Shown piece by piece: positions 1 through 7,719 of a stretch of DNA of 37,185 bases. How positions within the stretch are numbered: position 1 is the first letter of the stretch; every line of letters begins with the position of its first letter. Both the position numbers and the translations under genes were made by a program. The notes beneath the pieces are model-generated. The model was not told the origin of the DNA, made no database searches, and saw only the letters and a program-made list of their open reading frames with translations. Origin of the DNA: Nitrosomonas sp. (GTDB lineage Bacteria > Pseudomonadota > Gammaproteobacteria > Burkholderiales > Nitrosomonadaceae); assembly GCA_008015595.1 (NCBI GenBank), contig SSFW01000024.1, positions 1 through 37,185 of the forward strand, given 5' to 3'.

Positions 1-2384
1 AGACTATACAGCGGTAATTGCGGCTTATCGGGACGATCTCCGAACCACTCGCTCGGGCTTACTTTTCCCGTTTTATAATCGATGATGATTTGGCGACCAT
101 CGGCTAATGTATCGATACGATCGATTTTCAATTTGATTTTGAGTTCAGCTAACTCAATCTCGACGGTTTGCTCCCGACTCGTCACAGCAAACGGACTACG
201 TGTCTTTTCCAATGCTAACCACTTGTCAATTTGTGCGCTGATTCGTGCTATCTCAATCGCGCGGAAGCGATTCGTGAGCGTGTATGGATAATCAACCCTA
301 ATCTCATCGATGGCTAGCATTACTTGTGTTCGTATCAATTCTGCAAGCTGAGCCTCTGACAGAGCCATTAATTGGTGATGTGAATTGAGCGCTCCCCAGA
401 TTTTTTCCATCGCTCGATGCACTAGATTGCCGCGCTCCATTGCGTTTAACCCTATTTGCACTTTTCCTAACGGAGACGCATGGAGGCGTAATTCGGCAAA
501 AGCACGAAATGGGCAAGCAGCCTGTAATTCAAAGATACGACTTCCCCCTCTGACCAGTGTCGTTTCCACAGGAAGAGTCGTTTCTTGCTGAATAACTTCA
601 CTTTGACTTTGGGCATAAATGATATCTCGCCATAAAGGAACATTACTCAACGCTAGATCTTGAGCATCTATGGCAGTAAACCCTTTGATAAGAGGGCTAG
701 GGCGTAATATGCTTTCTTCGTTGAATTGAGGGTAACTCACGATTACCTCGTTCGCACTGCCTAAAATACGTTGCATTTGCTGCGTCGCAACCATTAACTC
801 ACGTTGCCCACTGGAATGCGGTATTTGCTGTTTGCGCTGTATCGGAATGGGAATAAACGGGTTAGGATCAAAATGGTTTAGCCATGCGCTGTCATGTAAT
901 CCTGCCACCCAAAGAAAATCAAATTCAATACCTTGCGCCTCTAATGGCCCCAGAATTTGAATGGCTTGATTGTTTACCTGGGATTGGAAGATTCGCTGGC
1001 TCGCCATTTGACTCAAGAGACTAATCGCATCAATTGCAGTCATTTCACCCATGACCCAGTCTAATGAAGCAAATTCAGCGAGTAATTCTCTCCAGGCGCC
1101 AATTAATTGGAATGTCTCATGAGACAATGAATAATCCTCAAGCCAGCCCATCCTTTTGAGAAAGCGATCAATACGCGATGACCACTGCCCGGGCCTTGCA
1201 TTGTTATAATTCACTGTTACCCATTTTTTTGTCGATTGCAACTGCTGCAAAAAAATGGGGCAAGCTGTATTACTATCGAATCGCACGCAAAAATCAATCA
1301 ATCCATCAACGGTAAATATAGGTTCACCAATTTCTCGTAGCTTGGCATCCAATAGTGCTCGCGCACTCGACTCTTGCGCCCATCCTGCGATAAGCGGAGA
1401 ACGAAGTAAATGGCTGACCGTTTCAAAACGTAACGTTGTGCCAAAAAAATTAAGTAAATTCAGCGCAGTCGTAATCGGTGAAAACTGGTTAAGCGCTTTT
1501 CCCAAGGAAAAATTATAAGGGGGTGTTAAATTTTGGCTTTCAGGGTGAAAAATCTCTGGTATTAAAATTTCATCCAGCGTATGCTGAATCGCATCGCGTT
1601 GGTTTTGTAATTGTGGTGCAACAATACCAATTCGCGTTCCAGGATTATCTTCTTGTTTTTTGCGTACCCAGCGCGCCATCCATTCCCTTTCTTCATGGAC
1701 ATCTTTGCAAGCAATTCGAAAAACTTGATTCGATTTAGTTTGACGCTCTACCCACTCAATCCGACAACCTAAATTTTCTAGGGTCGTTAAAAACTGCACC
1801 TGCAGTGGATTTAATTCATCGAAACCTGTCAATATAAGATAAAACGGTGATATTAATTTCTGAGATTTGAAAAGTGGCTGAAGTTTGTTCGCAATACTGA
1901 CAACCGAAACAAAATTCTTTTCCTTACAGATAGATTGGAAACGTAATAACCATTTCCAAAACAATTGACTGTCCTGGTTATAGCTAAACGCTGATTCATT
2001 TTGAGGAATACACCATGATCCCACCAATTGCCATGCATTTTGAACCAGTTGAATAGTGCTATGAGTGGGTTTAACCGATAAATCTGCTTTGATGATTTCT
2101 TGCCAAATTACATACTCTTGCCAAGGAGAAAGTAGTTGTTCATATTTAGGCAATAGTCCTGAAATAAGTGACTCTTCCCATAGCATTAACAACCAACTAT
2201 TCCAAGGTATGATGAACGGTGATTTCCAGACACTAAACTGCTGAGATATAAAAATTTGTTCACTCAGTCCACGTAAAACACCTGTTAAGCGTTGATTACC
2301 TGTCAGAACGATAGTGTTCTGATTTGAATCTTTTAATAACTCATTGATATTGATTTGCTTTGGATTGAGCCAATCCTGTTTCAT
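1..2384 (-). CDS. PD-(D/E)XK nuclease-family probable DNA repair protein (C-terminus cut by window edge)
   Basis: An open frame of 794 codons runs from an ATG at 2382-2384 to the left edge without a stop. The protein resembles the AddB/RecB-like 'probable DNA repair protein' family of betaproteobacteria (usually about 850-900 residues), so roughly the last tenth is missing. Visible features are an inactive-helicase-like N-terminal half, the string ILGPLEAQGIEFDFLWVAG, which resembles the last helicase motif, then ELQAACPFRAFAELRL at about residue 640, and the nuclease signature KIDRID...IIIDYKTGK (acidic residues near 755 and 769, Lys near 771) followed by QLPLY. The Cys in the ACPF motif matches the position of the first iron-sulfur ligand in AddB-type nucleases; any others would lie beyond the edge. 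It probably processes DNA ends, usually next to a UvrD/RecB-like helicase gene, which would lie to the left. The family call is by recognition of motifs; the exact role is inferred. Confidence 0.8.
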   Translation of the reverse strand, partial: MKQDWLNPKQININELLKDSNQNTIVLTGNQRLTGVLRGLSEQIFISQQFSVWKSPFIIPWNSWLLMLWEESLISGLLPKYEQLLSPWQEYVIWQEIIKADLSVKPTHSTIQLVQNAWQLVGSWCIPQNESAFSYNQDSQLFWKWLLRFQSICKEKNFVSVVSIANKLQPLFKSQKLISPFYLILTGFDELNPLQVQFLTTLENLGCRIEWVERQTKSNQVFRIACKDVHEEREWMARWVRKKQEDNPGTRIGIVAPQLQNQRDAIQHTLDEILIPEIFHPESQNLTPPYNFSLGKALNQFSPITTALNLLNFFGTTLRFETVSHLLRSPLIAGWAQESSARALLDAKLREIGEPIFTVDGLIDFCVRFDSNTACPIFLQQLQSTKKWVTVNYNNARPGQWSSRIDRFLKRMGWLEDYSLSHETFQLIGAWRELLAEFASLDWVMGEMTAIDAISLLSQMASQRIFQSQVNNQAIQILGPLEAQGIEFDFLWVAGLHDSAWLNHFDPNPFIPIPIQRKQQIPHSSGQRELMVATQQMQRILGSANEVIVSYPQFNEESILRPSPLIKGFTAIDAQDLALSNVPLWRDIIYAQSQSEVIQQETTLPVETTLVRGGSRIFELQAACPFRAFAELRLHASPLGKVQIGLNAMERGNLVHRAMEKIWGALNSHHQLMALSEAQLAELIRTQVMLAIDEIRVDYPYTLTNRFRAIEIARISAQIDKWLALEKTRSPFAVTSREQTVEIELAELKIKLKIDRIDTLADGRQIIIDYKTGKVSPSEWFGDRPDKPQLPLYS

Positions 2385-2540
2385 AGTCGGTCTGAATAGA
2401 GATCGTAATTAATCAATAGTAGAATGCTTACTCGATTCAGAGCAAATGAGAAATTTTCATGTTGCTAGCTGACTGTTGGAAATGAAATAGGTAAAATTGC
2501 GCGTTATGCTTATTTTTTGTAATACAAATCGGGAGAAGGA

Positions 2541-2996
2541 ATGAATAACAATTTTATCAAAACAGTACTTTTTATTTTCATCGTTTCTTGGTCTAATTTA
2601 GCAATTTCGGAGCAAGCTGAGTCCGCTGTGCAGGTGGCAGAAACTCAAGAAAAGGCGGATGATTCAGAGATTTTTGGCCAGGGCTGGAAATTAGTCCGTT
2701 CTCCTGAAATGGGAAATTCCGGTAAATTTGTCCATATGGTATTAGTCGATCTGGACAAAGAAATGGATAAAACGGTTTATAGTGCTGCGATTAACCGCTT
2801 ATGTGGAAAAGCAACCGATTTTTGCCGAATTCGATTCTGGACACAAGAGCGCTTTATTCCTGAAAAAGTAACGCCCACTCCTGAACAGCTCAAAGCTCAA
2901 AAGGCAGACTATCTCTTTAATCCTACTGCAGGTGTAAAGAAAACGACTTGGTCGTGCAAAGTGGACCACGATAAAAGTCATTGCGTAAATTATTGA
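2541..2996 (+). CDS. Secreted hypothetical protein with four cysteines
   Basis: A 151-residue protein with an excellent ribosome binding site (GGGAGAAGG just before the ATG). Residues 1-23 form a typical signal peptide, with likely cleavage after AIS. The mature part has four cysteines (C88, C95, C139, C148), two of them in CGKATDFCRIRFW, and the last two flank a lysine/aspartate/histidine-rich tail, so two disulfides in the periplasm are plausible. I do not recognise a named domain. It stands alone between the divergent DNA-repair gene on its left and a convergent gene on its right. The function is unknown; the gene itself is well supported by its start signal and signal peptide. Confidence 0.75.
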   Translation: MNNNFIKTVLFIFIVSWSNLAISEQAESAVQVAETQEKADDSEIFGQGWKLVRSPEMGNSGKFVHMVLVDLDKEMDKTVYSAAINRLCGKATDFCRIRFWTQERFIPEKVTPTPEQLKAQKADYLFNPTAGVKKTTWSCKVDHDKSHCVNY

Positions 2997-3009
2997 TCGT
3001 AACGAAATA

Positions 3010-3047
3010 CCCTCTTTCTTTTATTTAATTTTATCTGAGAAAGAGGG
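3010..3047. terminator. Hairpin between convergent genes, possible bidirectional terminator
   Basis: A perfect 10-bp inverted repeat (CCCTCTTTCT at 3010-3019, AGAAAGAGGG at 3038-3047) with an 18-nt loop lies just after the stop of the secreted-protein gene and before the end of the opposing gene. Neither strand has a clear T-run after the stem, so intrinsic termination is uncertain; the convergent position is the main support. Confidence 0.4.
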
Positions 3048-3120
3048 GGAAACTCCCTCGACCAGATTATTAAATCACATCTAACCTAGTCCAACAAATT
3101 CAGGATTAACAGGTTATCAC

Positions 3121-3564
3121 TCACATTTGGCGACTCTTGATAAAGTGATGATTGGGTAAAGTGTTTTGTTCGTAAGAATTCAGCCACTCATTACCAAGCC
3201 GATTGACAATCAATTCTGACAAAGTTAATCCCTCATTTTTTGCAAGTTCTGAAAGTATTTCCCAAGCATTATGGGTTAGGCTCACAGTTTTAAGTTGAGG
3301 CCTATATTTCTGCTTTTCTATTTGGTCCCTTGCAATACTGATGGCATTCTTAAGTTGTGCCCACTGAGTTTCATGCAACCACTTTTCACACCATGCATTT
3401 AAATCATTAGGATTGGCTTTGGCATCCTGATACTCACGTTCAGCGACGATACCTTGAGACGCATCTTCGCCTAGCCAGTATAAACCTGATGAGATTTGTT
3501 TATCGAGGAATTCAACTGCAGCATTCTGGTCTTGCTGTCTAATTACATATTTTTGTTTGTTCAT
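3121..3564 (-). CDS. Hypothetical protein with ribbon-helix-helix-like C-terminal segment
   Basis: A 147-residue cytoplasmic protein. The N-terminal half is rich in Gln, Glu and Trp and matches nothing I recognise. Residues about 94-128 read as a short beta strand (KTVSLTH) followed by two helices (AWEILSELAKNEGLTLSELI), which is the pattern of ribbon-helix-helix DNA-binding folds such as the MatP C-terminus. This is an inference from pattern only. A weak purine-rich site (GAGAGA) precedes the ATG. No partner gene such as a toxin is adjacent, so an antitoxin role has no support here. It could be a DNA-binding regulator or nucleoid factor. Confidence 0.6.
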   Translation of the reverse strand: MNKQKYVIRQQDQNAAVEFLDKQISSGLYWLGEDASQGIVAEREYQDAKANPNDLNAWCEKWLHETQWAQLKNAISIARDQIEKQKYRPQLKTVSLTHNAWEILSELAKNEGLTLSELIVNRLGNEWLNSYEQNTLPNHHFIKSRQM

Positions 3565-3874
3565 TTTTATTATCTCTCATTAGTTTCATAAAACTACTAA
3601 GATTTTTTATGAGTAGATAATACAAGCCAATTCATTATTCAGGCAAGTCTTTATTCAGATTTACGCGCTAAACACTTGAAACAATATTACTATCGTGTTT
3701 AAGCTGCTAGTTTATACAGTCTTATTTGAAGTAATCCTGGAGTTAAAAATTGAAATCGTAATCAGCCGACTTTGAGGTGCCTACTGTGTTACCTTTTATC
3801 ACCCAAATCCAATCACAGTTTTTTCCTAAATACATTGCAACGCTTAAATTCATACATCTTACAAATTATCTTTT
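3565..3874. other. 310-nt divergent intergenic region
   Basis: This stretch separates the start of the ribbon-helix-helix-like gene (minus) from the start of the RNA methyltransferase gene (plus), so it should hold both promoters. I found no confident -35/-10 pair, no RNA gene and no convincing small ORF. Close to the minus-strand start there is a short dyad (TTAGT and ACTAA arms, about 3579-3601) that could be an operator, but it is too short to claim. Confidence 0.4.
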
Positions 3875-4663
3875 ATGCAGATCATCACTTCCCGTGAACA
3901 CACTTTATTCAAACAGCTAATAAAGCTACTGCGTTCGACTCAACAACGAAAGCGAGAAAAACTTACCATTTTGGATGGAATACATCTTGTTCAAACTTAC
4001 TATCAGGTTTATGGATCACCATTCAAGCTCATTATCAGTGAATCTGCTTGTCAACAACCTGAAACAGAATCTTTTCTAAAGCAATTTAACCAATCATCTG
4101 AGCCTAATCGCTCTGTTGTTTTGAGCGATACCTTATTCAAACATATATCCCCTGTTGTAACTCCCTCAGGGATTATGGCTCTTATTACAGTACCGATAGC
4201 TAGCCACACTCATTCCAAGCAATTCTGTGTATTACTTGATGCAATACAAGATCCAGGAAACTTAGGATCAATACTGCGTTCTGCAGCAAGCGCTAGTGTA
4301 AATGCGGTTTATTTATCAAAAACTTGTGCAGACGCCTGGTCTCCCAAAACATTACGTGCGGCAATGGGGGCTCATTTCTTCTTAACCATTCATGAGAATG
4401 CTGAGTTAGTTCAGATAGCGGGCAATTTTCAAGGAAAAGTATTTACCACTTCAGCGTGTTCTGAACATAGCTTGTTCCAAACAAAACTTACTGAACCGAT
4501 TGCTTTTGTATTTGGTAATGAAGGATCTGGTATTTCAGGAGAATTAATGGATTGCGTTAGTAAATCACTCGCTATCCCGATGAATAAGAACTGTGAATCT
4601 TTGAATGTTGCTGCCGCTGCTGCTATATGCTTTTTTGAGAAACTTCGCCAAAACTTAAATTGA
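3875..4663 (+). CDS. RNA 2'-O-methyltransferase, TrmH/SpoU (SPOUT) family
   Basis: A 262-residue protein with the layout of TrmH-family methyltransferases: an N-terminal substrate-binding domain (about 1-105) and a C-terminal trefoil-knot SPOUT domain. All three family motifs are visible: DPGNLGSILRSAASA (motif 1, with the catalytic Arg), FVFGNEGSGIS (motif 2) and IPMNKNCESLNVAAAAAI (motif 3, the S-adenosylmethionine-binding loop). It would transfer a methyl group to a ribose 2'-OH in rRNA or tRNA; which nucleotide cannot be read from sequence. No clear Shine-Dalgarno precedes the ATG, but residues 1-20 look like a normal start for the family. It is monocistronic as far as can be seen. Confidence 0.88.
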   Translation: MQIITSREHTLFKQLIKLLRSTQQRKREKLTILDGIHLVQTYYQVYGSPFKLIISESACQQPETESFLKQFNQSSEPNRSVVLSDTLFKHISPVVTPSGIMALITVPIASHTHSKQFCVLLDAIQDPGNLGSILRSAASASVNAVYLSKTCADAWSPKTLRAAMGAHFFLTIHENAELVQIAGNFQGKVFTTSACSEHSLFQTKLTEPIAFVFGNEGSGISGELMDCVSKSLAIPMNKNCESLNVAAAAAICFFEKLRQNLN

Positions 4664-4687
4664 TGCACAACTATTTGATATTACAAC

Positions 4688-4715
4688 CACTCATACTCAT
4701 TACTGAGTATGAGTG
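4688..4715. terminator. Perfect 12-bp hairpin between convergent genes
   Basis: The arms CACTCATACTCA (4688-4699) and TGAGTATGAGTG (4704-4715) pair perfectly around a 4-nt TTAC loop. It sits 24 nt after the methyltransferase stop and about 30 nt beyond the stop of the opposing 35-residue protein gene, so it could end both transcripts. There is no T-run on either strand, so it could also act as an mRNA stabiliser. Confidence 0.5.
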
Positions 4716-4745
4716 TAAACCAATTGAACTAACGTAACGCCACTA

Positions 4746-4853
4746 TTAGACTGCAGTTACAAAATAAACAACTGCACCAATAACGATCAACCCAATCGTA
4801 GAAATAGCTACTACTTTGAACGTACTAGCTTCTGTCGCTCTATTATTTTCCAT
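4746..4853 (-). CDS. 35-residue single-pass membrane protein (unlisted small gene)
   Basis: A 36-codon reading frame with a near-ideal ribosome binding site (AAGGAGA, 8-9 nt before the ATG). The product has a polar N-terminus of about 13 residues (MENNRATEASTFK) and one hydrophobic helix, VVAISTIGLIVIGAVVYFVT, ending two residues before the stop. It has its own upstream sigma70-like promoter and a perfect hairpin downstream, so it looks like an independent transcription unit rather than a chance ORF. I do not recognise the family. By analogy to other tiny membrane proteins it may be an accessory subunit or regulator of a membrane complex, but that is only inference. Confidence 0.7.
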   Translation of the reverse strand: MENNRATEASTFKVVAISTIGLIVIGAVVYFVTAV

Positions 4854-4923
4854 AACACTTATCTCCTTATGAAAATCTATTCTTTAGTTTTATAAACCCA
4901 TAACCACAATAGGGCTGGCTAGG

Positions 4924-4952
4924 ATTCTACGCATATTTTCTAGTAATGGCAA
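4924..4952 (-). promoter_or_regulatory. Sigma70-like promoter of the 35-residue protein gene
   Basis: On the minus strand TTGCCA (-35, 4947-4952) and TAGAAT (-10, 4924-4929) are separated by exactly 17 nt, each matching the consensus at five of six positions. The predicted transcript start near 4917 gives a leader of about 64 nt before the small ORF. Confidence 0.6.
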
Positions 4953-4977
4953 TATTCTACTACTGAGAAATTTATTC

Positions 4978-5718
4978 TTAATTCATGAAACCAGTTCTTA
5001 ATGCACACGCCCAGTCCATAAAGTGGCGTGATTCAGCCAGTTTTACCATAGCTTGATAATCATAAGGAACCGATATTAAGGAAGATATCCATTGATTTCC
5101 TACTCTTTCTAGTAACGCATAATGTGCATCAGGAGTACCTGTTTCAATCGTATGAAGAAACGGTATCTCATCACTATAAGCAGGTAATCCAACACTCCCT
5201 GGGTTAACAATTAGTAATTCACCCAAAATTTTTACCGAACGTGGCTGATGCGTATGCCCACATAAAATCAATTTTTCTTTTCTATCTTTTCCTAGCCGTT
5301 CTGTAATTTCATTTGCAGTCGCTAGGCGCACTCCACTCGACACAACAGTCTCCAAAAGGTAACTATTACTACTCTCAGGTGTACCGTGGCAAAGTAAAAT
5401 ATCCTGACTCAAGTACAGTGTATTGGGTAAACTCTTCAGCCAGTCCAATTCTTTAGCTGAAAGCTGAGAATAGGCTAATTCATCTACAACGCTGCATTGA
5501 TCAGTCCCATGCACTAATATCTGATGATCATGATTACCTGCAAGCTGTATCCAATTCTGGGCCATCAGAAAATGTGCTGTTTCTAGTGGTAATAAAGGAC
5601 CAGATAAGCTATCGCCAAGGTTAATTACCTTATCAATACCTATACGATTGAAATGTGAAACGACTGCTTCTAGTGCGGGTAAATTGCCGTGAATATCTGA
5701 AACAACCGCAATCTTCAT
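4978..5718 (-). CDS. Calcineurin-like metallophosphoesterase (YfcE/MJ0936-type)
   Basis: A 246-residue protein with the full metal-binding set of the superfamily: SDIHGN (D8, H10), LGDS (D36), GNHD (N62, H63), CHGTP (H111) and CGHTHQP (H155, H157). The NPGSVGLP string after these motifs is typical of the small YfcE/MJ0936-like phosphodiesterases. It should hydrolyse phosphoester bonds in a two-metal site in the cytoplasm; the natural substrate cannot be told. The ATG start gives SDIHGN at the usual distance from the N-terminus, although there is no strong Shine-Dalgarno. It follows the Tim44-like gene on the same strand after a 132-nt gap with a hairpin, so it is probably transcribed separately. 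Confidence 0.87.
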   Translation of the reverse strand: MKIAVVSDIHGNLPALEAVVSHFNRIGIDKVINLGDSLSGPLLPLETAHFLMAQNWIQLAGNHDHQILVHGTDQCSVVDELAYSQLSAKELDWLKSLPNTLYLSQDILLCHGTPESSNSYLLETVVSSGVRLATANEITERLGKDRKEKLILCGHTHQPRSVKILGELLIVNPGSVGLPAYSDEIPFLHTIETGTPDAHYALLERVGNQWISSLISVPYDYQAMVKLAESRHFMDWACALRTGFMN

Positions 5719-5785
5719 TAGATAACAACTACATAGAAAAGAAATTTATCTTTGCTAGAATCACGAGAAAATAGAAGTACAATCG

Positions 5786-5828
5786 AATTACCCTGCCTCG
5801 CCTTTCAAAAAAATGAAACAGGGTAATT
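5786..5828 (-). terminator. Hairpin after the Tim44-like gene
   Basis: A perfect 10-bp outer stem (AATTACCCTG at 5786-5795, CAGGGTAATT at 5819-5828) encloses a second 5-bp stem (5803-5807 with 5814-5818) and a 7-nt bulge. It begins 22 nt after the stop of the Tim44-like gene. No T-run follows, so termination is likely but not certain. Confidence 0.4.
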
Positions 5829-5850
5829 GATTTATCGATTCCTTACTACA

Positions 5851-6723
5851 TTAATCAGGTTGTTGAATACCGGCGAGTAACCAAGGTGCGTTCTTCTCCT
5901 TAAGGCTTTTCTGTACATGCCAGATTTCATCAAAAGGTTCTGGTAATGCATCAGGCGCTTCTCTTAATTGACCGTTAAAACGGACGCTCGCAATGGCCAT
6001 ATCACTTGATGTCGTAACATCCAACAAGTCCGCATTAATAAAGATCACTTCCGTTTTTTGTGGGTGGTCACCACTTTCTTGTATTTGCTTATTCAATGCT
6101 TCAAATAATTCCGGAGTTGTATATTCACGAATAGCGTCAACATCACCCGCATCATTTGCTGCTTGTAAATTGATAAATGATAATTTTGCATTTTTTAAGA
6201 ACGGCTCTACCTGAAAATCTGGTGGTATCGAATTAGTTGTAGCATTACCGTCATAAGCCTTATGGGTAGAGCTTGACGATGTTGCTGCAGATGGACCTCC
6301 AGGAAATACTTGATCGGCTTGCGCTGCGCCAGCTGCTGAATACTGCATAGGACGCGATAGCTGCTCAGATTTTGGTTTACGTAGCATGCGTACAATAAAG
6401 AATATAACTGCCATTAATACAACCAGCATAAGAATATCAGCCATATTAATGCCATCAAATGCACCACCCATAAATAATGCAGCGAGTAGCCCACCAGCGG
6501 CTAAACCTGCTAATGCCCCACCCCACTTACTTCCACCAGCCGCTGGATTAGAAGCAGGTGCTGCTGATTGTGACTGAGCAGGTTTAGGCGTTGCTTGCTG
6601 ATTAATTGAATCGCGCTGCTTTCCAATACTTTTACTACCGCCTAAGCGCTTCGCTTCAGCATCAACTGGCAATAAAGTAAAAGTAAGCACCGCTAATGTA
6701 AATAAAGTAAGTATTTTCTTCAT
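5851..6723 (-). CDS. Tim44-like domain membrane protein
   Basis: Starting at the ATG at 6721-6723 gives 290 residues. This start is preferred over an in-frame ATG 18 nt upstream because GGAGAAAAAA directly precedes it and because it begins a clean signal-like sequence (MKKILTLFTLAVLTFTLLP). A low-complexity Gln/Ala/Pro/Ser stretch (about 35-65) leads to a glycine/alanine-rich and then strongly hydrophobic segment (about 67-110), probably one or two membrane spans. The C-terminal 130 residues have the alpha/beta Tim44/MBA1-like fold (starting near PPDFQVEPFLKNAKLSFINL), ending with WHVQKSLKEKNAPWLLAGIQQPD. In bacteria such proteins are envelope-associated and of unknown function; a link to protein translocation is only by homology to the mitochondrial protein. 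Confidence 0.85.
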   Translation of the reverse strand: MKKILTLFTLAVLTFTLLPVDAEAKRLGGSKSIGKQRDSINQQATPKPAQSQSAAPASNPAAGGSKWGGALAGLAAGGLLAALFMGGAFDGINMADILMLVVLMAVIFFIVRMLRKPKSEQLSRPMQYSAAGAAQADQVFPGGPSAATSSSSTHKAYDGNATTNSIPPDFQVEPFLKNAKLSFINLQAANDAGDVDAIREYTTPELFEALNKQIQESGDHPQKTEVIFINADLLDVTTSSDMAIASVRFNGQLREAPDALPEPFDEIWHVQKSLKEKNAPWLLAGIQQPD

Positions 6724-6754
6724 TTTTTTCTCCATAAACACTGTTGAGTTAGAA

Positions 6755-6763
6755 AGTATAACA
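6755..6763 (-). promoter_or_regulatory. Extended -10 promoter candidate for the Tim44-like gene
   Basis: On the minus strand TGTTATACT reads as an extended -10 element (TG, one base, TATACT) about 32 nt before the chosen start codon. No good -35 lies 16-18 nt upstream, as is common for extended -10 promoters. Confidence 0.35.
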
Positions 6764-6831
6764 TCATCGATTTATTCTTGTTTCTCATTGGAAATTTTTT
6801 GGGAATGCTAGTAGCAATTAGAATTTTAATG

Positions 6832-6849
6832 TTGGTTATTTCTAACCAA
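6832..6849. promoter_or_regulatory. Dyad TTGGTTA-N4-TAACCAA, possible operator
   Basis: A perfect 7-bp inverted repeat with a 4-nt spacer lies in the 203-nt region between the divergent Tim44-like and short-chain dehydrogenase genes. Its size and symmetry suit a dimeric repressor or activator site; no regulator gene is adjacent. It could also be a chance hairpin. Confidence 0.3.
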
Positions 6850-6926
6850 TTTATGAAATACTCTTAAAATAACTCAATAAAACACTAAACTCTAATAGCA
6901 AAAAAACAAAGGGATTGATTTTATTT

Positions 6927-7625
6927 ATGGCAACTACTTTAATCACTGGAAGTAACCGTGGCATAGGATTTGAATTTGCACGGCAATATGCGCAGAGCGG
7001 ATGGAATGTCATCGCGTGTTGCCGTCAACCCGAAAATGCTTCTAATCTTAGGCAACTTGCCAATAGCTTTCCTGATCTCGTAACGATATATCCGCTGGAT
7101 GTCGCTGATCACAATCAAATTACAAACTTATCCAACAATTTAAGAAATACTTCCATTGATCTGCTTATCAATAATGCAGGTATCTACCCACCATCTGACG
7201 ATGGTGGCTTTGGTAAGATTGATTACGAAGCATGGCACAAAGCATTTCAAATCAATACTATGGCACCATTAAGAATAGCAGAAGCATTCCTTGCACAAAT
7301 AAGTAATAGTCAATTAAAAATCATAGCGATCATCACGAGTAAAATGGGCAGTATTGATGATAATAAAAGGGGAGGAAGTTATATTTACCGATCAAGCAAA
7401 GCAGCTGTCAATATGGTTGGTAAAAGTCTTTCAGTTGACTTAAAACTACAGGGAATTACTACCGTGATTCTGCATCCTGGGTGGGTTAAAACTGATATGG
7501 GTGGCCCAGATGCATTAATTAGCCCTGAACAAAGTGTACTCGGTATGCAGCGTATATTATCGAATCTAAAATTATCCGACTCTGGAAAATTTTTTGCCTA
7601 TGATGGGAAAATTATTCCTTGGTAA
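6927..7625 (+). CDS. Short-chain dehydrogenase/reductase (SDR) family oxidoreductase
   Basis: The ATG at 6927 gives 232 residues; a TTG 12 nt upstream would add four residues but sits right next to the only Shine-Dalgarno-like string (AAAGGGA), so ATG is preferred. Classical SDR features are all present: the nucleotide-binding TGSNRGIG (residues 7-14), NNAG (82-85), active-site N110, S138 and the YxxxK pair Y154/K158, followed by HPGWVKTDMGG after the catalytic helix, typical of the csgA/sniffer-like branch. The basic residue after the glycine motif and R33 suggest NADP(H) preference. The substrate is unknown. It converges with the SGNH protein gene downstream. Confidence 0.87.
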   Translation: MATTLITGSNRGIGFEFARQYAQSGWNVIACCRQPENASNLRQLANSFPDLVTIYPLDVADHNQITNLSNNLRNTSIDLLINNAGIYPPSDDGGFGKIDYEAWHKAFQINTMAPLRIAEAFLAQISNSQLKIIAIITSKMGSIDDNKRGGSYIYRSSKAAVNMVGKSLSVDLKLQGITTVILHPGWVKTDMGGPDALISPEQSVLGMQRILSNLKLSDSGKFFAYDGKIIPW

Positions 7626-7719
7626 AGACTTGAGGAAACACTTATAGGCTCAACAATTCTGTACAAGGCACAACCGGTTAAAGTTAGTTTGGAATACTTT
7701 GCAAAATTGTATACATAAT

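Noticed and set aside
1255-1738. Plus-strand ORFs within the left 2.4 kb
   Set aside because: They lie antisense to a continuous 794-codon minus-strand frame with clear nuclease-family motifs and have no ribosome sites or recognisable domains.
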